Shown here: positions 22,312-33,165 of the stretch, piece by piece
Layout: each line of letters begins with the position of its first letter
Position numbering within the stretch: position 1 is the stretch's first letter
Source of the DNA: Cristatella mucedo
Lineage: Eukaryota; Bryozoa; Phylactolaemata; Cristatellidae
Assembly: GCA_009760855.2 (NCBI GenBank)
Contig: WPIO01000146.1
Span: forward strand, 684,001 to 748,000
Reading direction: 5' to 3'
Length of the DNA: 64,000 nucleotides
Made by a program: the position numbers and the translations under genes
The notes under the pieces: model-generated
Told to the model about the DNA's origin: nothing
Database searches by the model: none
What the model saw: the letters and a program-made list of their open reading frames with translations, nothing else

Positions 22312-22530
22312 TCACTCTGTGGTGCCTTCATTTTCTTCCTCCGCGTGATCGTAACAAAGGCTACGGTCACTCAAGTCATTTAGAAGTTTCTGTAGATATA
22401 TGAAACTTATATTGCACTTTAGGAGATCTGAATCGCTTTTGGTGAGCTTTAAAAATGCAGTAGGGCTTGAGCCTAAAAACATTGTTACTATGTGTGACCA
22501 CTTGACGTCTGGAGTAAACCAGGGCCACAC
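22312..22530 (-). CDS. Possible terminal exon, minus strand, unknown protein
   Basis: This 72-codon frame ends YDHAEEENEGTTE and a stop. It has mixed hydrophobic and charged composition (VWPWFTPDVKWSHIVTMFLG at the start) that looks more protein-like than its shadow on plus. An AG just upstream on minus (after TCTCAAA) could be a splice acceptor, otherwise the ATG at 22530 would be the start. I do not recognise a domain. It could equally be a chance open frame. Confidence 0.25.
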   Translation of the reverse strand: MWPWFTPDVKWSHIVTMFLGSSPTAFLKLTKSDSDLLKCNISFIYLQKLLNDLSDRSLCYDHAEEENEGTTE

Positions 22531-23695
22531 ATCTTTTGAGACCGTGTCATTAATCGTTTGGTCCCTCAGTGTAGAACTCTTAACTGGCTGACATCACAAT
22601 TTTTTTCTAATTTGAAGACAATGAAAAGAATCTAACAAATTACATGTTATTCATACTTTTCTTAGTCCATGTGGATTTCTATTAGTAAGCATACGCTTGC
22701 TGGTAGCATGCATAGTCTGTCTATTCAATTGGCAGTCATTTTCTTTAGCTTATATAAAGAGCCCGGAAAGACAGCTAGCCATGGATGCTCTATATGTATG
22801 CCAAGCTACTAATATCATTCTGATTACTACCATTATTGCTTACATTTGTTTGCAGTCGTTCAAATACTGATGCCAAGCCAACACTGCAGCACTGAAAGCA
22901 AAGCTTTGAAACCAAGGATGAAAGCTAGCAAGTAGCTTACTCACTGGTCGCCTACCAGACAGGATGGATTAAGAGAATCATGCAATATTCACGGTGATAA
23001 AGCTGTATGCTAAAGCAATATTTAGGATAACCATTTGTTCGCATTATTATTTTTTGTATACATATATATATATTATATGCAGTGCGTTTCACTCTGTCAA
23101 CTTGGCATAGTGGTATGCTAGCATCATAGAAGATGGCGAGCTACATGATATGCAAAGTTAAAAAGTTTCAGAATCCTCATGTTTTCTAAAAGTCGTGCAG
23201 TGGTTCTCATAAGATTACATCGGTGAGCTTAACACGAGTATTGTGCGTTTTAAATATTGACTTTACACAGTGGCTATAAAATGTAGAGATATTGTGTGAT
23301 TTAGCATTGGGGTTCAATTAGCAATGGTTCCTTATTGATGGAGATAAATCGATGTAACCTATGCTTGGTTTTGGAGAGGTGATCATTCGATTAGGGACCC
23401 TCGGTATTGTGAAATAATGTAGGCGAGGTAGCTACCAGAATGGAGTGAACTCAGCAGAAGAACGTTGAATAGTGTACTCAAGTAATGCAAACGTGGTTGA
23501 AGCACAACTTGTGCTGTACTGATATTGCAGCTCCTAGCTTCAAAGAGAGACTCGTGGGATTAACCTTAAGCGACTCAAGAGTATGCAACGTCTGGATGTC
23601 GACATGAATGGAATCCGAAAAAATTCTTGCAACCGAGCACAAATGTTCACGGAAATTATCACCGGTAATATCGTAATGACCTTAATTTCCTCTAG

Positions 23696-23869
23696 AAAGT
23701 TAATACTGGCTACAAGCACATGGAAACCACTCCAGTCAACCTGTCATTGGGCAAAATGGACGGCGGCGACTGGAGTTCATTTGAGGCCAGCCGAGGCAGA
23801 AATACTGACCAAACGGAGCGAGAAGGTCGAACGGCAGGGGCAAAATGGAAGAAAGCAAACCGAGTAGGT
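23696..23869 (+). CDS. Possible exon, hydrophilic, unknown protein
   Basis: A good acceptor (TTAATTTCCTCTAG) precedes a GC-richer open stretch. In phase 0 it reads NTGYKHMETTPVNLSLGKMD and on to a possible donor, GTAGGT, at about 23862. In phase 2, the phase left by the ITAM exon at 13231, it reads KLILATSTWKPLQS and ends at a stop after NGRKQTE at 23867-23869. Either reading is a soluble, charged segment that could be part of a cytoplasmic tail. No domain is recognised, and I cannot choose the frame. Confidence 0.25.
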
Positions 23870-24014
23870 TGCCTTTCGAGAATTAACAAAAAGATAACGG
23901 AAGACAATTTTGGGCTGCTTTGTTGCTGCTTGACGAAATTGAGCCATCGTCCAACGTGACGGAAGCATGACGAAACAACGGACTTCCTACTTTCATTTGT
24001 AGAGGTTTAGTGGT

Positions 24015-24250
24015 TAATGTGATTCGTCCTTTGTGTGATTCTTCATTCTGAGCATGTCGTTGCTGCCACCAACCACATTAGCACGCTGACACTATGCATG
24101 TCACCTCTAATTATGTTAAGCTTGTTGTCATCGAGCGTACGACCACGAACTATTTGATCATGCTTCCTTTGTAGCAAACAAACGCGACTTGAAAGAGAAA
24201 GAGTTTCTAAATGGTGCTGTACAAATTCACTATTGCTATTATTTGTTGTC
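24015..24250 (+). mobile_element. LINE-B 3' end fragment B10, diverged
   Basis: GATTCGTCCTTTGTGTGATTC and GCTGCCACCAACCACATTAG match the LINE-B 3' UTR. The hairpin is decayed (GCGACTTGAAAGAGAAAGAG) and the tail reads ATTGCTATTATTTGTTG. Confidence 0.72.
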
Positions 24251-24598
24251 TTAAAGAGTGTGTTCCCAAACATTGACTTTTATACGTGTTAAACGTACAA
24301 CTTGGCCAATTCTTTCACGATGGCTTGATAATTGGAATGTGCTCCGCTCGATTTGTATACCTCAGTCTCATACCCTGCCTATACCCTGCGTCATTTGAAT
24401 TGTACGTCAAAGTTTCCTCCCTTTTTTTAGAGGTTTGGTATACTTGTACGGTGTTTGGCATATAATTAAGTTTTTCCTGTTTTGATACAAGACCAGCGAA
24501 ACTCGTGACCTTGACTCTTACAGGTATTAGAAAGTCAACGCGAGGGCTTCGATTTCATCAGAAGATAGCTTATTTTACCCTTTTCATTTTTTACAACA

Positions 24599-25148
24599 TG
24601 CACATCAATGGTTTCAATGGTATTTGAGAAATATCCTTGAACGTGCTAGGCGGGGATATAACTCCTAAGCACTCGGCCATCCTCCAGGCTCGGCATCCTC
24701 GGACCCTCAGCGTGGCAGTGACCGTACTTCATAATTGCCCGTCAACCTGCAAGCATTCTGTTTCCTCCCTTTGTATTCGCGCCTCGTGCACAAGAGAGGC
24801 TTACACGGCTGCTGCTAAATCAGTCTGTGCACTCGCTTGCCTGCCTACCATGCAGCCTTCGTATCGCTCACAAATTCTTACTCGGGACCTCGTCAGCGTT
24901 TTTTGGGCGCGGCTCACGCGAGCGAACCCCTTCGTTAAGACCACGAAATCCTCGAGAGTCTGGGTGGGGGCACTGTTTGGTCCATCTCTCTTATCCCCCC
25001 AGCGAGTTCTTCCGGTGGAGACAGCAGACTCACTTGCTTGCAGCAGATGCTTACAGGCCAGCGTGCCAAACATGCGGCCCGGTTCCCGGTCTCTGAAATA
25101 AACGGCATCTGCCTGAGCTGTTTTGATCTGTGCACGACTGCCCACACA
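24599..25148 (+). repeat. 5' LTR of the Ty3/gypsy element
   Basis: Its right end is fixed by similarity to the 3' LTR piece at 26766-26846. An AATAAA polyadenylation signal lies near 25098 within the shared part. The left end is placed at TG of 24599 from a weak 4-base duplication and is uncertain. A possible primer-binding site, TGGCGGCGAGGTGG, starts near 25159, about ten bases beyond the LTR end, further than usual. Confidence 0.55.
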
Positions 25149-25348
25149 AACTCAGCAGTGGCGGCGAGGTGGATTTTTTGTCGTGGCAATCGGTGAAGGC
25201 TTCATCTAATTTGAGAAGGAAAGGCTGGCGTTCGGTGATAGCCTGGATATGCTCGAACAGTACGTGCTGGCTCAGGAGATTCTGGTAGATCACCATAAAG
25301 CCGTATTCCTGAGTTCTATCGGATCGAAGGCGAACGCTCTGCTGCTTC

Positions 25349-25890
25349 GTGGCCTTGTATCACCAGCCAAGCCGTCGGATAAGAGCCTGTTGGGAAATCA
25401 GGCAAGCACTTACTGACCATCCTATACCCGTACTTCGGAAAAATGACGAGACCTATACGTTCCACAGTCGTCATCAACGACAAGGTGAAACTGCGAGAAC
25501 AATTTTAGCCGTCTTGCCTCTCCTCGCTCAGCACTACGGATTCAACCAATTCTTGCTGAAACCTCTGAGAAACCTGCTGGTATGTGACCTTTCGTGCAAT
25601 GCGACTCGGCAAAGGCTGTGGCAGTAAAACTTCTGTCACTTGACATGGCATTACAATATGCGACAGCGGCAAAGCAGCAGCAAAAAGAGGTCGCATCAAC
25701 CGAAAAGGGTTCCGAGCATTCGACTGCCCAAATTTTACCAGTTGAAAGGATTATTGGACCACTCTTTAAGGTGACGGCGTGATTAAGCCGTGCTCAACCC
25801 TGCACGAACGGCGAAGGTGCCCTCATCACTTTAATATATGCCACATCAGCAGGATACACGGTCATATTAAAAGAGTGTGTAGAAGTAAAG
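25349..25890 (+). pseudogene. Ty3/gypsy gag remnant with nucleocapsid knuckle
   Basis: Gag would form the particle that packages the element's RNA. Two blocks are seen. FLLKPLRNLLVCDLSCNATR fits the capsid C-terminal pattern (LRDRLVCGL...) of metazoan gypsy elements. Near 25829-25890, HFNICHISRIHGHIKRVCRS resembles the CCHC nucleocapsid knuckle with the spacing partly lost. Stops and frameshifts separate the blocks, so no full Gag could be made. Confidence 0.65.
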
Positions 25891-25923
25891 ATCGGCATCC
25901 TATGCGAGCGGCTAAAAAGGCGA

Positions 25924-26210
25924 TTGCCACAGAAACAAATTCAGACAAATAAGTGGACATCAGAATTATTCAATATTGACGGAACACCCGTTCACATGGA
26001 ATTCGACGCGGGATCTAGCATTTATACACTATCCTTGCATGAGTGTAAATGTGTCTGTCCACACCTCACCCTGGAGCCAACGAATATTACAGTACGGCCG
26101 TATGGCGGTACTTCGGAGAGCTCCCTTGTTGGCATAATTCATCCACAGGCTGAATACCGAGGAAAGAAAGGTCCAAGCTCGACTTTTTGTCCTTGCTGAA
26201 ACCGACGTAC
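25924..26210 (+). pseudogene. Ty3/gypsy protease remnant
   Basis: A 91-codon frame contains VHMEFDAGSSIYTLS, the retropepsin active-site region in which DAG replaces the usual D-T/S-G. The LFGRA-type flap-distal block continues in a different frame after about 26200. The protease would have processed the Gag-Pol polyprotein. The frame break makes it inactive. Confidence 0.7.
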
Positions 26211-26309
26211 CGCTCTTCGGCAGAGCACGGATATTGGCTTTTGATCTCGATATCGGCAGGATGGTCGTCGTGACTTAGACGCTCTTCTTACCAAAGCATG
26301 AAGATCGAT

Positions 26310-26765
26310 TCCACCAGACGCTGGGTAAGTTCAGCTTCGTCAAGGCCAAATTGCATGCTCGAGAAAATTCAGTACCCGTGCATATCAAGTATCGAACTGT
26401 GACATTTGCTATATGCGAGAAGGTAGAGGCCGAGCTAAACAAATTGCTCTGAGGGGCTAATTTCCCGGGCCGAGCGGATCAAATGGGCTACTCCAGTAGT
26501 GCCGAAATTAAGCCCGACGGCTCGATCTGCCTCTGTGGGAACTACAAAGCAACTCTGAACTCGCAGATAATCGTTGATTTATACCCAATGACTTCGATTG
26601 ACGACTTGCTCGAGAAACTAAATGGCGGGACCTTGTTTTCAAAGCTGGACCTATTCCGTGCATTTACACAGATCGAACTTGAGAAAATATTCAAAGTTTT
26701 TGTCTCGGTTACTACACACAAGGGTTTGTTTAAATGCATCCACGTGCCGTTCGTTGTTGCTTGCT
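26310..26765 (+). pseudogene. Ty3/gypsy reverse transcriptase, N-terminal part
   Basis: After a TLGKFSFVKAKLHARE block and KVEAELNKLL, with an internal stop, the frame at 26483-26767 reads IKPDGSICLCGNYKATLN, YPMTSIDDLLEKLNGGTLFS and KLDLFRAFTQIELE. These are RT motifs 1, 2 and A of Ty3/gypsy, with the catalytic aspartate of motif A in KLDL. The sequence stops after THKGLFKCIHVPF and runs into the 3' LTR piece, so the YxDD motif, RNase H and integrase are absent. Confidence 0.9.
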
Positions 26766-26846
26766 GACTGTGCGGCCCGGTTCCCGGTATCCAAAATAAA
26801 CGGTGTCTGCCTGAGCCGTCTTGATCTGTGTGTGAATGCCGGCACA
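26766..26846 (+). repeat. Truncated 3' LTR of the Ty3/gypsy element
   Basis: It matches the last 75-80 bases of the 5' LTR, including the AATAAA near 26797. It is fused directly to RT coding sequence, which marks the deletion junction. Confidence 0.75.
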
Positions 26847-27299
26847 AACATGATGCGCGCGATTCTAGCAATGCACGAAGACCTGAAGCTAGCAATGCAC
26901 TGACAGCAACGACAGTGCTCCATAGTCTAGATGCAGTGCTAACAGCGATGCCGTATTACGAATTGCCGAACAATGGCGTCAATATTACGGCCGATTCGAC
27001 CGGTGACTTCGACCCGACTAGGAGGCACACGCTCAAAGCTAGGACTAACCGCCCAGCAGACCGTTGCTTTTAACAAATCCGATGGATGTAAGGTAAAGAG
27101 AAGCGTTATATAGTAGCAATGTTATCGGTCAGACAGTAGAATGCCGAGTCAACAGACTTAAATAGGCTAATTGCAATTCTCAAAATTGCCTTGAAATACG
27201 GTCATAAAAGCTCTTCCAGGATGTTTACTTTAGAATGCACATGAAATCCAGATGCTCTGTTAAAGTAGACTTTTCACTAGCCGACCATTTTTGTTCAAA
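26847..27299. other. Unassigned stretch
   Basis: An 81-codon plus frame (26828-27073) starts inside the LTR piece and shows no domain. Nothing else is recognised. Confidence 0.35.
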
Positions 27300-28380
27300 A
27301 ATTGAGTCGCTAGCTTGACGAATTCTCTCAACTCCCTTGCTGCATGAATTACTGGAAGTCTCACATGGATGTCAGCAAACTTTCTCAAAAAAGTCCTCTG
27401 GACCCTATTCCCACTGTCCTGCTCCTACGTTGCATTGATCTGCTGCTGCCATGCATAACTAACATCGTTGATATGTCATTAGCCTCAGGTCATGTCCCAG
27501 AACCTTTCAAAAAGCTGTAGTCTTGCCACTTTTCAAGAAAGCGACACTAGACCAAGAGAGCTTAAGCAACTACCGCCCAGTCTCTCTTCTAACATTCCCA
27601 TCAAAGATACTGGAACGGGTGGTGGCCGACCAGCTGACCTCATGTATCCGAACCTCACACCTTGCTAGTAAGTTCCGGTCTGGCTTTAGAGATAATCGCT
27701 CCACAGAGTCTGCATTGCTTAGGCTGTACAACAACCTACTTAGGAATGCAGACATGGTTAGAGTATCTCTGCTTGTTTTGCTTGATCTTTCGGCAGCTTT
27801 TGATACCATCGATCACAAAGTTCTTGTAGAGCGCTTCTCATCTCGCCTGGGCATCGCTGGCCCTGCTCTGCAGTGGTTTAGGTCCTATCTCAGTGGGAGA
27901 CTCCAGAGTATTGACGTGAATGGAAAAAGATCATCTGAATTACCTCTGAAATATGGAGTACCTCAGGGCTCCCCAAAAGGTTTGGTTCTTATCAATATGT
28001 ATACTCTCCCTCTTGCTGATGTGAATACTAAGCACAATCTAGGCTTTCACTTCTATGCGGATGACACTCAGTAGTACCTCTGAGTTGATCCCTCCCAGAC
28101 TTCAAACTACTCAAATTCACTCAACTCACTTGTTGCATGCATTTATGACATTAGCACGTGGATGGCAGCACATTTAAAAAAATAAACGGTGATGAAACTA
28201 ACTTACTTGGCATGGGCAAACCCAGTGTCATTCAAAGATTGGAAAGGCTGACTAAAAATTTGCTCTGCCAGAGTATCTCCAGTCGAATCAGCTCGAAATA
28301 TAGATGTCATATTCCAAAGCGACCTCTCGGTTGACGACCATATCAGCTCCACAGTCAAATGTGCATATTTTCAGCTTTTT
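27300..28380 (+). mobile_element. LINE-B copy B11 with duplicated segment
   Basis: A short block near 27310-27395 corresponds to the NSLNSLAACIDDIHTWMAANFLK region, which in LINE-B lies after the RT core. It is followed by the pre-RT block (LDPIPTVLLLRCIDLLLPC) and the RT itself, then by a second version of the same post-RT block at 28115-28180. The copy is thus rearranged or made of two nested pieces. It stops near 28380 within FQL. Confidence 0.82.
27490..28074 (+). pseudogene. LINE-B reverse transcriptase core, best preserved
   Basis: A 183-codon frame (27523-28074) reads SNYRPVSLLTFPSKILERVV (RT0-1), ASKFRSGFRDNRSTESALLR (motif 2 region), LVLLDLSAAFDTIDHKVLVE (motif A with its aspartate), YGVPQGSPKGLVLINMYTLP (motif B, slightly altered) and FHFYADDTQ (motif C with YADD intact), then a stop. 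This is the RT type of L2/CR1 non-LTR elements, which copies element RNA at nicked chromosomal DNA. Endonuclease and C-terminal parts are missing, so it is a fragment. Confidence 0.92.
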
Positions 28381-28535
28381 CCAGCAAATGTAAAGTGCTA
28401 GGATAGTATAATAATAATAATAAGGCACTTGATCCTTTTTACTTTTCAGTTGTTTGCAGCAAATGTAAATTGCTTAAATAGAGACTGAGTTCTCTGAGGG
28501 AGCTATAGAAAAACATAGTATTATTATTAGCTGCA
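28381..28535 (+). mobile_element. Two LINE-B 3' tails in tandem
   Basis: GCAAATGTAAAGTGCTAGG with a short ATA tail at 28385-28420 is followed at 28455 by a second, more complete hairpin region (GAGACTGAGTTCTCTGAGG) and ATTATTATTAG tail. Confidence 0.72.
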
Positions 28536-29717
28536 CAGGAGTGGGTGGTCAGTTCGCACTAGAGGCGAACAAAGAGGTCGCCCAGGTACGAGGGAAGGGA
28601 CATGTCTAGAAAAAAACAAGGAGGTCGGATAGGTGCATGGACGTGACGTGCTATGTAAAGTCCATAGACGGAGATCAAGTTGACTGAAACTGATAGGAAA
28701 TGGATTGTTATTACTACTGTTATTATTAATCGACCTGTCCCATGAGGTGCCAAAAGGGTAGACAAGTGAAAGTTAGCGAAGACAATTTGCAGCCAGACCG
28801 ATGATCTTAAAGTCAATTCAGTGCTTGACAGGAACTAAGTAATTCTCAGAGAAAAGCAGAGTGCTTAAGGAGATACGCTATTATCTTCAGACATGGGACC
28901 ATCCAGGTTTAGCATCAATTTCAAGCATATAAAACCTAGAGTAGAGAAATGTGAGTAAAGGCATTGGTCGTAATTCAAATGCAATTTCGCACGTGCAATA
29001 GATCTCTCGTTTATTGTTCTTTTTTCTTAGCCTGTAACCACTTTTAAATTGATACTATGCAGAACATATAACGACTTTACAGAGTCGATTAGCTCATCAA
29101 CTAATTACTAGTTTTAGTAATAACAGGCCTCACGTTACGGTCCGTCGTTGCTGAAGGGGTGCTGCAAAAACAATCGTGACGGTTAATTCTTACAGCTTAA
29201 AGGCAATCATAGGCTATTAGATGACTACTAGATTTGCCACATGTCATTTTTAGCTCCTGCTAGCCTCAGAAAGTTGCTGTCTGTCAGAGTGTTCCTGTCT
29301 TTGGTGCTTTATCAGGGTACAACTTGGGTATTTGCTACTTTTATAATTTAGGCGACGTATCTTATGCAACTATGGATAGGAATACAATCACAACCCCTTC
29401 TTCAAGCTGACGACTCATTGAAACTTTAGAACTATCGCATCTGCTGTGCAAACCTGGGTGAACGTGTCTCAGCCCTAGCACTGCCACATGCATCTGCAGC
29501 CACTAATAAATGCAGTCGGTATAGCCTAATAGCTACCACCAGCCTTTAAATCCGAACCCCTTAGCTCAAATTAGCCGTCTGCTTAGCTTCGCCATTTGCA
29601 ACGTTGGTCAATTCTTTCTTCTCTTCACATGACGGAAGACACCTAGGAATTTTGACACGTTGGAATTACCTTGAAATATACGTCTCAGCAATTGGGTAAT
29701 CTAATATATGCAATATA
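28536..29717. other. Unassigned stretch
   Basis: A minus-strand frame of 85 codons (28559-28816) contains a hydrophobic run but no recognised domain or convincing splice borders. The remainder shows nothing. Confidence 0.35.
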
Positions 29718-29845
29718 TTGTACCTCCATCTGTAACTCTACCAACTCATAAAGACTATCTAGTTTTTAGGCAGGCAAGTTTTGTATAGCCCACTCACATC
29801 CTAAGCGGCTTTCGGTAGCCAACAGACTTTGTCTGTGGTTGAGCA
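29718..29845 (-). mobile_element. LINE-A 3' UTR fragment A11
   Basis: On minus it runs from GACAAAGTCTGTTGGCTACC through GAAAGCCGCTTAGGATGTGA to the terminal GGAGGTACAATATA. Confidence 0.8.
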
Positions 29846-30114
29846 CAGCTTTTATTAACTAGCACTTGTTATGTTATAAAGTCAGTTATCCGGCAAAATC
29901 CATGAATTATTACCCGGCCGGTAGTTTATAGAATTTATCTTGAAGTCGCTTATGACTTCCGAGGCTTTAGTGGCATCCTAACGCATCCGTGGGCTGACCA
30001 TTAATTGCGTTTGAAGATAATGGATAGAATGTAGGAAAAATAGGGATCAGCGACTTACTGCAAGCCACTCTAATTAGGCTAAAATCGACAAGACGTCTGG
30101 CCCTCAAGCCAGAA
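29846..30114. other. Unassigned stretch
   Basis: Nothing recognised. Confidence 0.35.
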
Positions 30115-30712
30115 GAGCCCTCAGAGATCTCAATCTCTTTATAAGTGCTTTACAATCGCTTCATAGGAAGCATGATAGAACGGTTAGCAGTACTGTGCTC
30201 AATAATTAATGAGAATAACACGGCTAGGAACGATGTGCACATGGGGGTCAGCCTGCAATTCTGGTTAGTGGCAGCATGCAACACCGTCAGCACGCATAAG
30301 CACATAAAGGACAAATCACACGGACCAACTAATGCTGTCATAAATAGATGCGTTTCTGTTTTCTTTTTAAATGCGGAAAAGTCAAAAGATGGGACGACAC
30401 TGGGCGGAAGTGATTTCCAGGCTTTGGGAGTGTACGAACTAAAGGCACGATTTTCAAAGGATTTTAGGTTAGTATGAGAAGGTTTTTTTAAACAGCTAGA
30501 TTCCGAAGAGCTGATCAAACGATGCTTAGCCTGGTGGGAAAAAGATCTGATAGGTAGGCTGGAGCCAATTTATGAAGAGACCTGAAGGTGAGTGATACAA
30601 CTTCAAAGTTGATGCGCCGCTTTACTGGGAGCTAGTGCAGGTCGGCAAGAAATAGTGAGATATGGCAGCTGCAATGCTTACGCCAGACAAGCCTAGCTGC
30701 AATCTTCGGCAC
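30115..30712 (-). mobile_element. LINE-B copy B12
   Basis: The minus-strand 3' UTR and the end of the coding region are present (FENRAFSSYTPKAWKSLPPS at 30150-30518), and the hairpin region is at 30118-30155. It is truncated at 30712 after the AARLVC-type block. Confidence 0.85.
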
Positions 30713-31194
30713 TCCACTGCACTCCACCATGCAAAGAAAAAATCATGTTCTAAAAATCCCTTTGGATTTTATTTGACCGTACAATCTCCGAATATTGCAC
30801 TTAAACGTTGTCACTTTCGTTGGCTTTTTCTCATCTAATGAGCCACCATAGAACGCAGTAGCCCGGGCCTATTCGGCAATGCGCTTCAATTAACCGAATC
30901 CACCTCAAGTAATATTAATATATCCTGCCAAGCTTAAGGTTTTATTGCATATTAAAGTGCTGTGCATAATGTTTTGTGCACAACTACGTAAAATAGGGCA
31001 AATTGTACAATCTTGAACTCTGGCAATGTGTGGCAATCGCCCGAATTCACCATGAAAAATACCACAATCCACTCTATTCCACGGTAAATATTCCTCAAAT
31101 CGCCATCGCCAAGCTCTAATTAACAGTGCATATGAGACTAGACTCAGGTTAAAGTGCACCAACAAAGTTCTACTCAGGTATGCACTGGCGTACT
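30713..31194. other. Unassigned stretch with a possible low-copy repeat
   Basis: CTCCACTGCACTCCACCATG at about 30715 resembles ATCCACTGCATTCCACCATG near 9613. CCACAATCCACTCTATTCCA near 31070 is a further partial match. I cannot place these in a known family. Confidence 0.35.
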
Positions 31195-33165
31195 CATTTC
31201 CTAATATGGTCTCAACCTGCTCGCACTAACTAAAACTTGGCTAAAATTGATAGACTGTCCGACAATTAAAGACGCAACCACAACTGGTTTCTCATTCTTT
31301 CACACACATAGATCATTTCAAACTGGAGATGGAGTTGCTGTTATCGTGAGCTCAAAATTAGCCTCTGAGCAATTTGCCGTACCCTCGAAGTAGTTTTTTT
31401 AATTGATTGTCTCGGTCGCATCGGAAAACATGCTACCGATGGTGGCAGTGGTCTATCGCCCATCAGGTTTCAAATCCTCCTTTATCTCAGATATTTCCGA
31501 TCTCATTTTGATTCTGTGTGCAAGTAATCAATCCTTTCTCATTGTGCGTGATTTCAACAATTACTTTGATACCTTTGCTTACGCCTTCAGCTCTGAATTT
31601 CGTGTATTGACTGAGTCGTTGTCCCTTGTGGCTCAAGTGCACGACCCTACTCACACCAAGGGTTACACACTCGACCACATTTTCTCATGCAACTGCACTT
31701 TGTCATCATCAATTATTACCAAATCCTGCTTATCTGACCACATGCAGATCTCATCCAAGCTGTAGTGTGTGCCCACATTTTCCTCCTCTAAAAGCACCAT
31801 TGAATCGCTAACCCTCAAGACCCTTTGAAATTGATGCTGTCCGTTCGAGAATATCTGCTTCGCCTCCGCTGCTCAGTCCTCCGTCAGATCTGTCATTATT
31901 GGTAAATAGCTAGAACACGACACTAGCTGACACGCTCGCCAAGTTTGCAGTTCAGACTAAGCTCACAGTGCACCCTCACCTACACGGTTTAGGGTGTACC
32001 ACAGACATTAAAAAAGCCATGTCTACTAAGCGAAAGCTTGAAAAAGTATTCATAAGATTAGGACTGACTGTTCATCGACAGGCATATGAAGACTACGGTA
32101 GTTCGTACATATCGATCCTAGCAAAGGCCAAGTTTATCTTCTACAAAAACATTGTTAAATCACATTTGTGCAATTTAAAAATGCTGATGTCGACGATCAA
32201 ACATCTCTTCAACCGCTCCAAAAATAGCTTTTTAACTGATGAACCTTGTGATAATCTAGCCGATCACTTTTCTCGAATGTATTTCCAGAAGATAGACAAG
32301 ATCAAGGAGTGCAATACTGCGATGACAGGATCCCCATAAAATGGGCGTCCCTCGATTCCTTGCTTCACCTCAGTGACTATACTTAAGCTGGTCACTAGTG
32401 ATATCGCCCTGAAGGTCACATACAAATCTAAGAAGACCACAAGTCCATTAGTAATTATTCCAACTGTCCAGCTCCTACGTTGGATTGATCTGAAGCTGCC
32501 ATGCATAACAAACACCATTAATGTGTCATTATGCTTAGGTCATGTCCCAGCACCTGTCAAAATGCTGTTGTCAGGCCACTTCTCAAGAAAGCGACACTAG
32601 ACAAAGGGAACTTAAGCTAATTCCACCCAGTCTTTCCTCTACCGTTCCTATTTAAAACACTGGAATGATTTGTAGCTGACCAACGGAACTTATATATTGA
32701 AACTGAAAACCGTTATAGTAAGTTCCAGTCTGGCCTTAGAGCTAATCCTTCCACAGAATCATCAACGCTTAGGTTTACATCGCCCTCTGTCACGAGGTTG
32801 TGGGTTCGAATAATGTGGTGGACGATGCGTTATTGCCACTGCAAGCTGTGTTGACAGCCGTACAAGCTCTCCTGTCGCTGTGGAATAAGGCTATTGAATT
32901 AGGTAGTATTTAAATTTCTTATAGATGACCAGGCTATGAATGGTAATCATTTTTTTTCGGAATCTAATTGACGTAGATCTAAGTGTACCTTGCTTGAAAT
33001 TCAGATCCTTTGGAGATTATGGACTAATTCTGTGTGCTCCCGCAGCATGGAACTTGATTCCGATTGACGTCACAAAATTCCCAGACTTGATAAGATTTTT
33101 AAAAGAACTTAGAAAACCTATCTATTTTATTTTTCGAAGGACTTAGGGGGCAAATGTCCATACCA
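31195..33165 (+). mobile_element. LINE-B copy B13 with endonuclease, interrupted by SINE-2
   Basis: This is the only LINE-B copy here that keeps much of the endonuclease. ALTKTWLKLIDCP-like sequence near 31215 is followed by MVAVVYRPSGFKSSFISDIS, SFLIVRDFNNYFDTF and TLDHIFSCNC in 31403-31765. The EN-RT linker is at 31968-32339 and the RT start at 32600-32760. A SINE-2 copy lies at about 32772-32915, beyond which the 3' coding part (33000-33130) resumes after a large deletion. Catalytic GDFN is altered to RDFN. Confidence 0.85.
32772..32915 (+). repeat. SINE-2 copy b
   Basis: CACGAGGTTGTGGGTTCGA, a B-box-like block, is followed by GCGTTATTGCCACTGCAAGC and a GGCTATTGAATTAGGTAGTA end. It matches the copies at 37880 and 56415. 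It lies inside LINE-B copy B13. Confidence 0.72.

Larger units (their letters stand above)
21656..24014. other. Mostly unassigned stretch with two possible exons
   Basis: No LINE, SINE or LTR sequence is recognised. Two open frames with some coding character are listed separately (22312-22530 minus and 23696-23869 plus). A short TATATATA run lies near 23061. Confidence 0.35.
24599..26846 (+). mobile_element. Ty3/gypsy LTR retrotransposon, internally deleted
   Basis: The order is 5' LTR, gag, nucleocapsid, protease, the start of the reverse transcriptase, then a truncated 3' LTR. The 3' LTR piece (26766-26846) matches the end of the 5' LTR (25072-25148), both with GCGGCCCGGTTCCCGGT then AATAAACGG. 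The ends TGCACATC...GGCACA with AACA on either side (24595-24598 and 26847-26850) are a tentative target duplication. A deletion removed the rest of RT, RNase H, integrase and most of the 3' LTR. Several frameshifts are present. The element cannot move by itself. Confidence 0.8.

Noticed and set aside
23583-23695. An ATG-started gene beginning at 23583
   Set aside because: The part before 23696 has no coding character, and a strong splice acceptor sits at 23695. If anything is coding it is the part after the acceptor.
24637-25101. A 154-codon plus-strand protein
   Set aside because: It lies wholly inside the 5' LTR of the Ty3/gypsy element; LTRs of this kind do not encode protein, and no domain is present.
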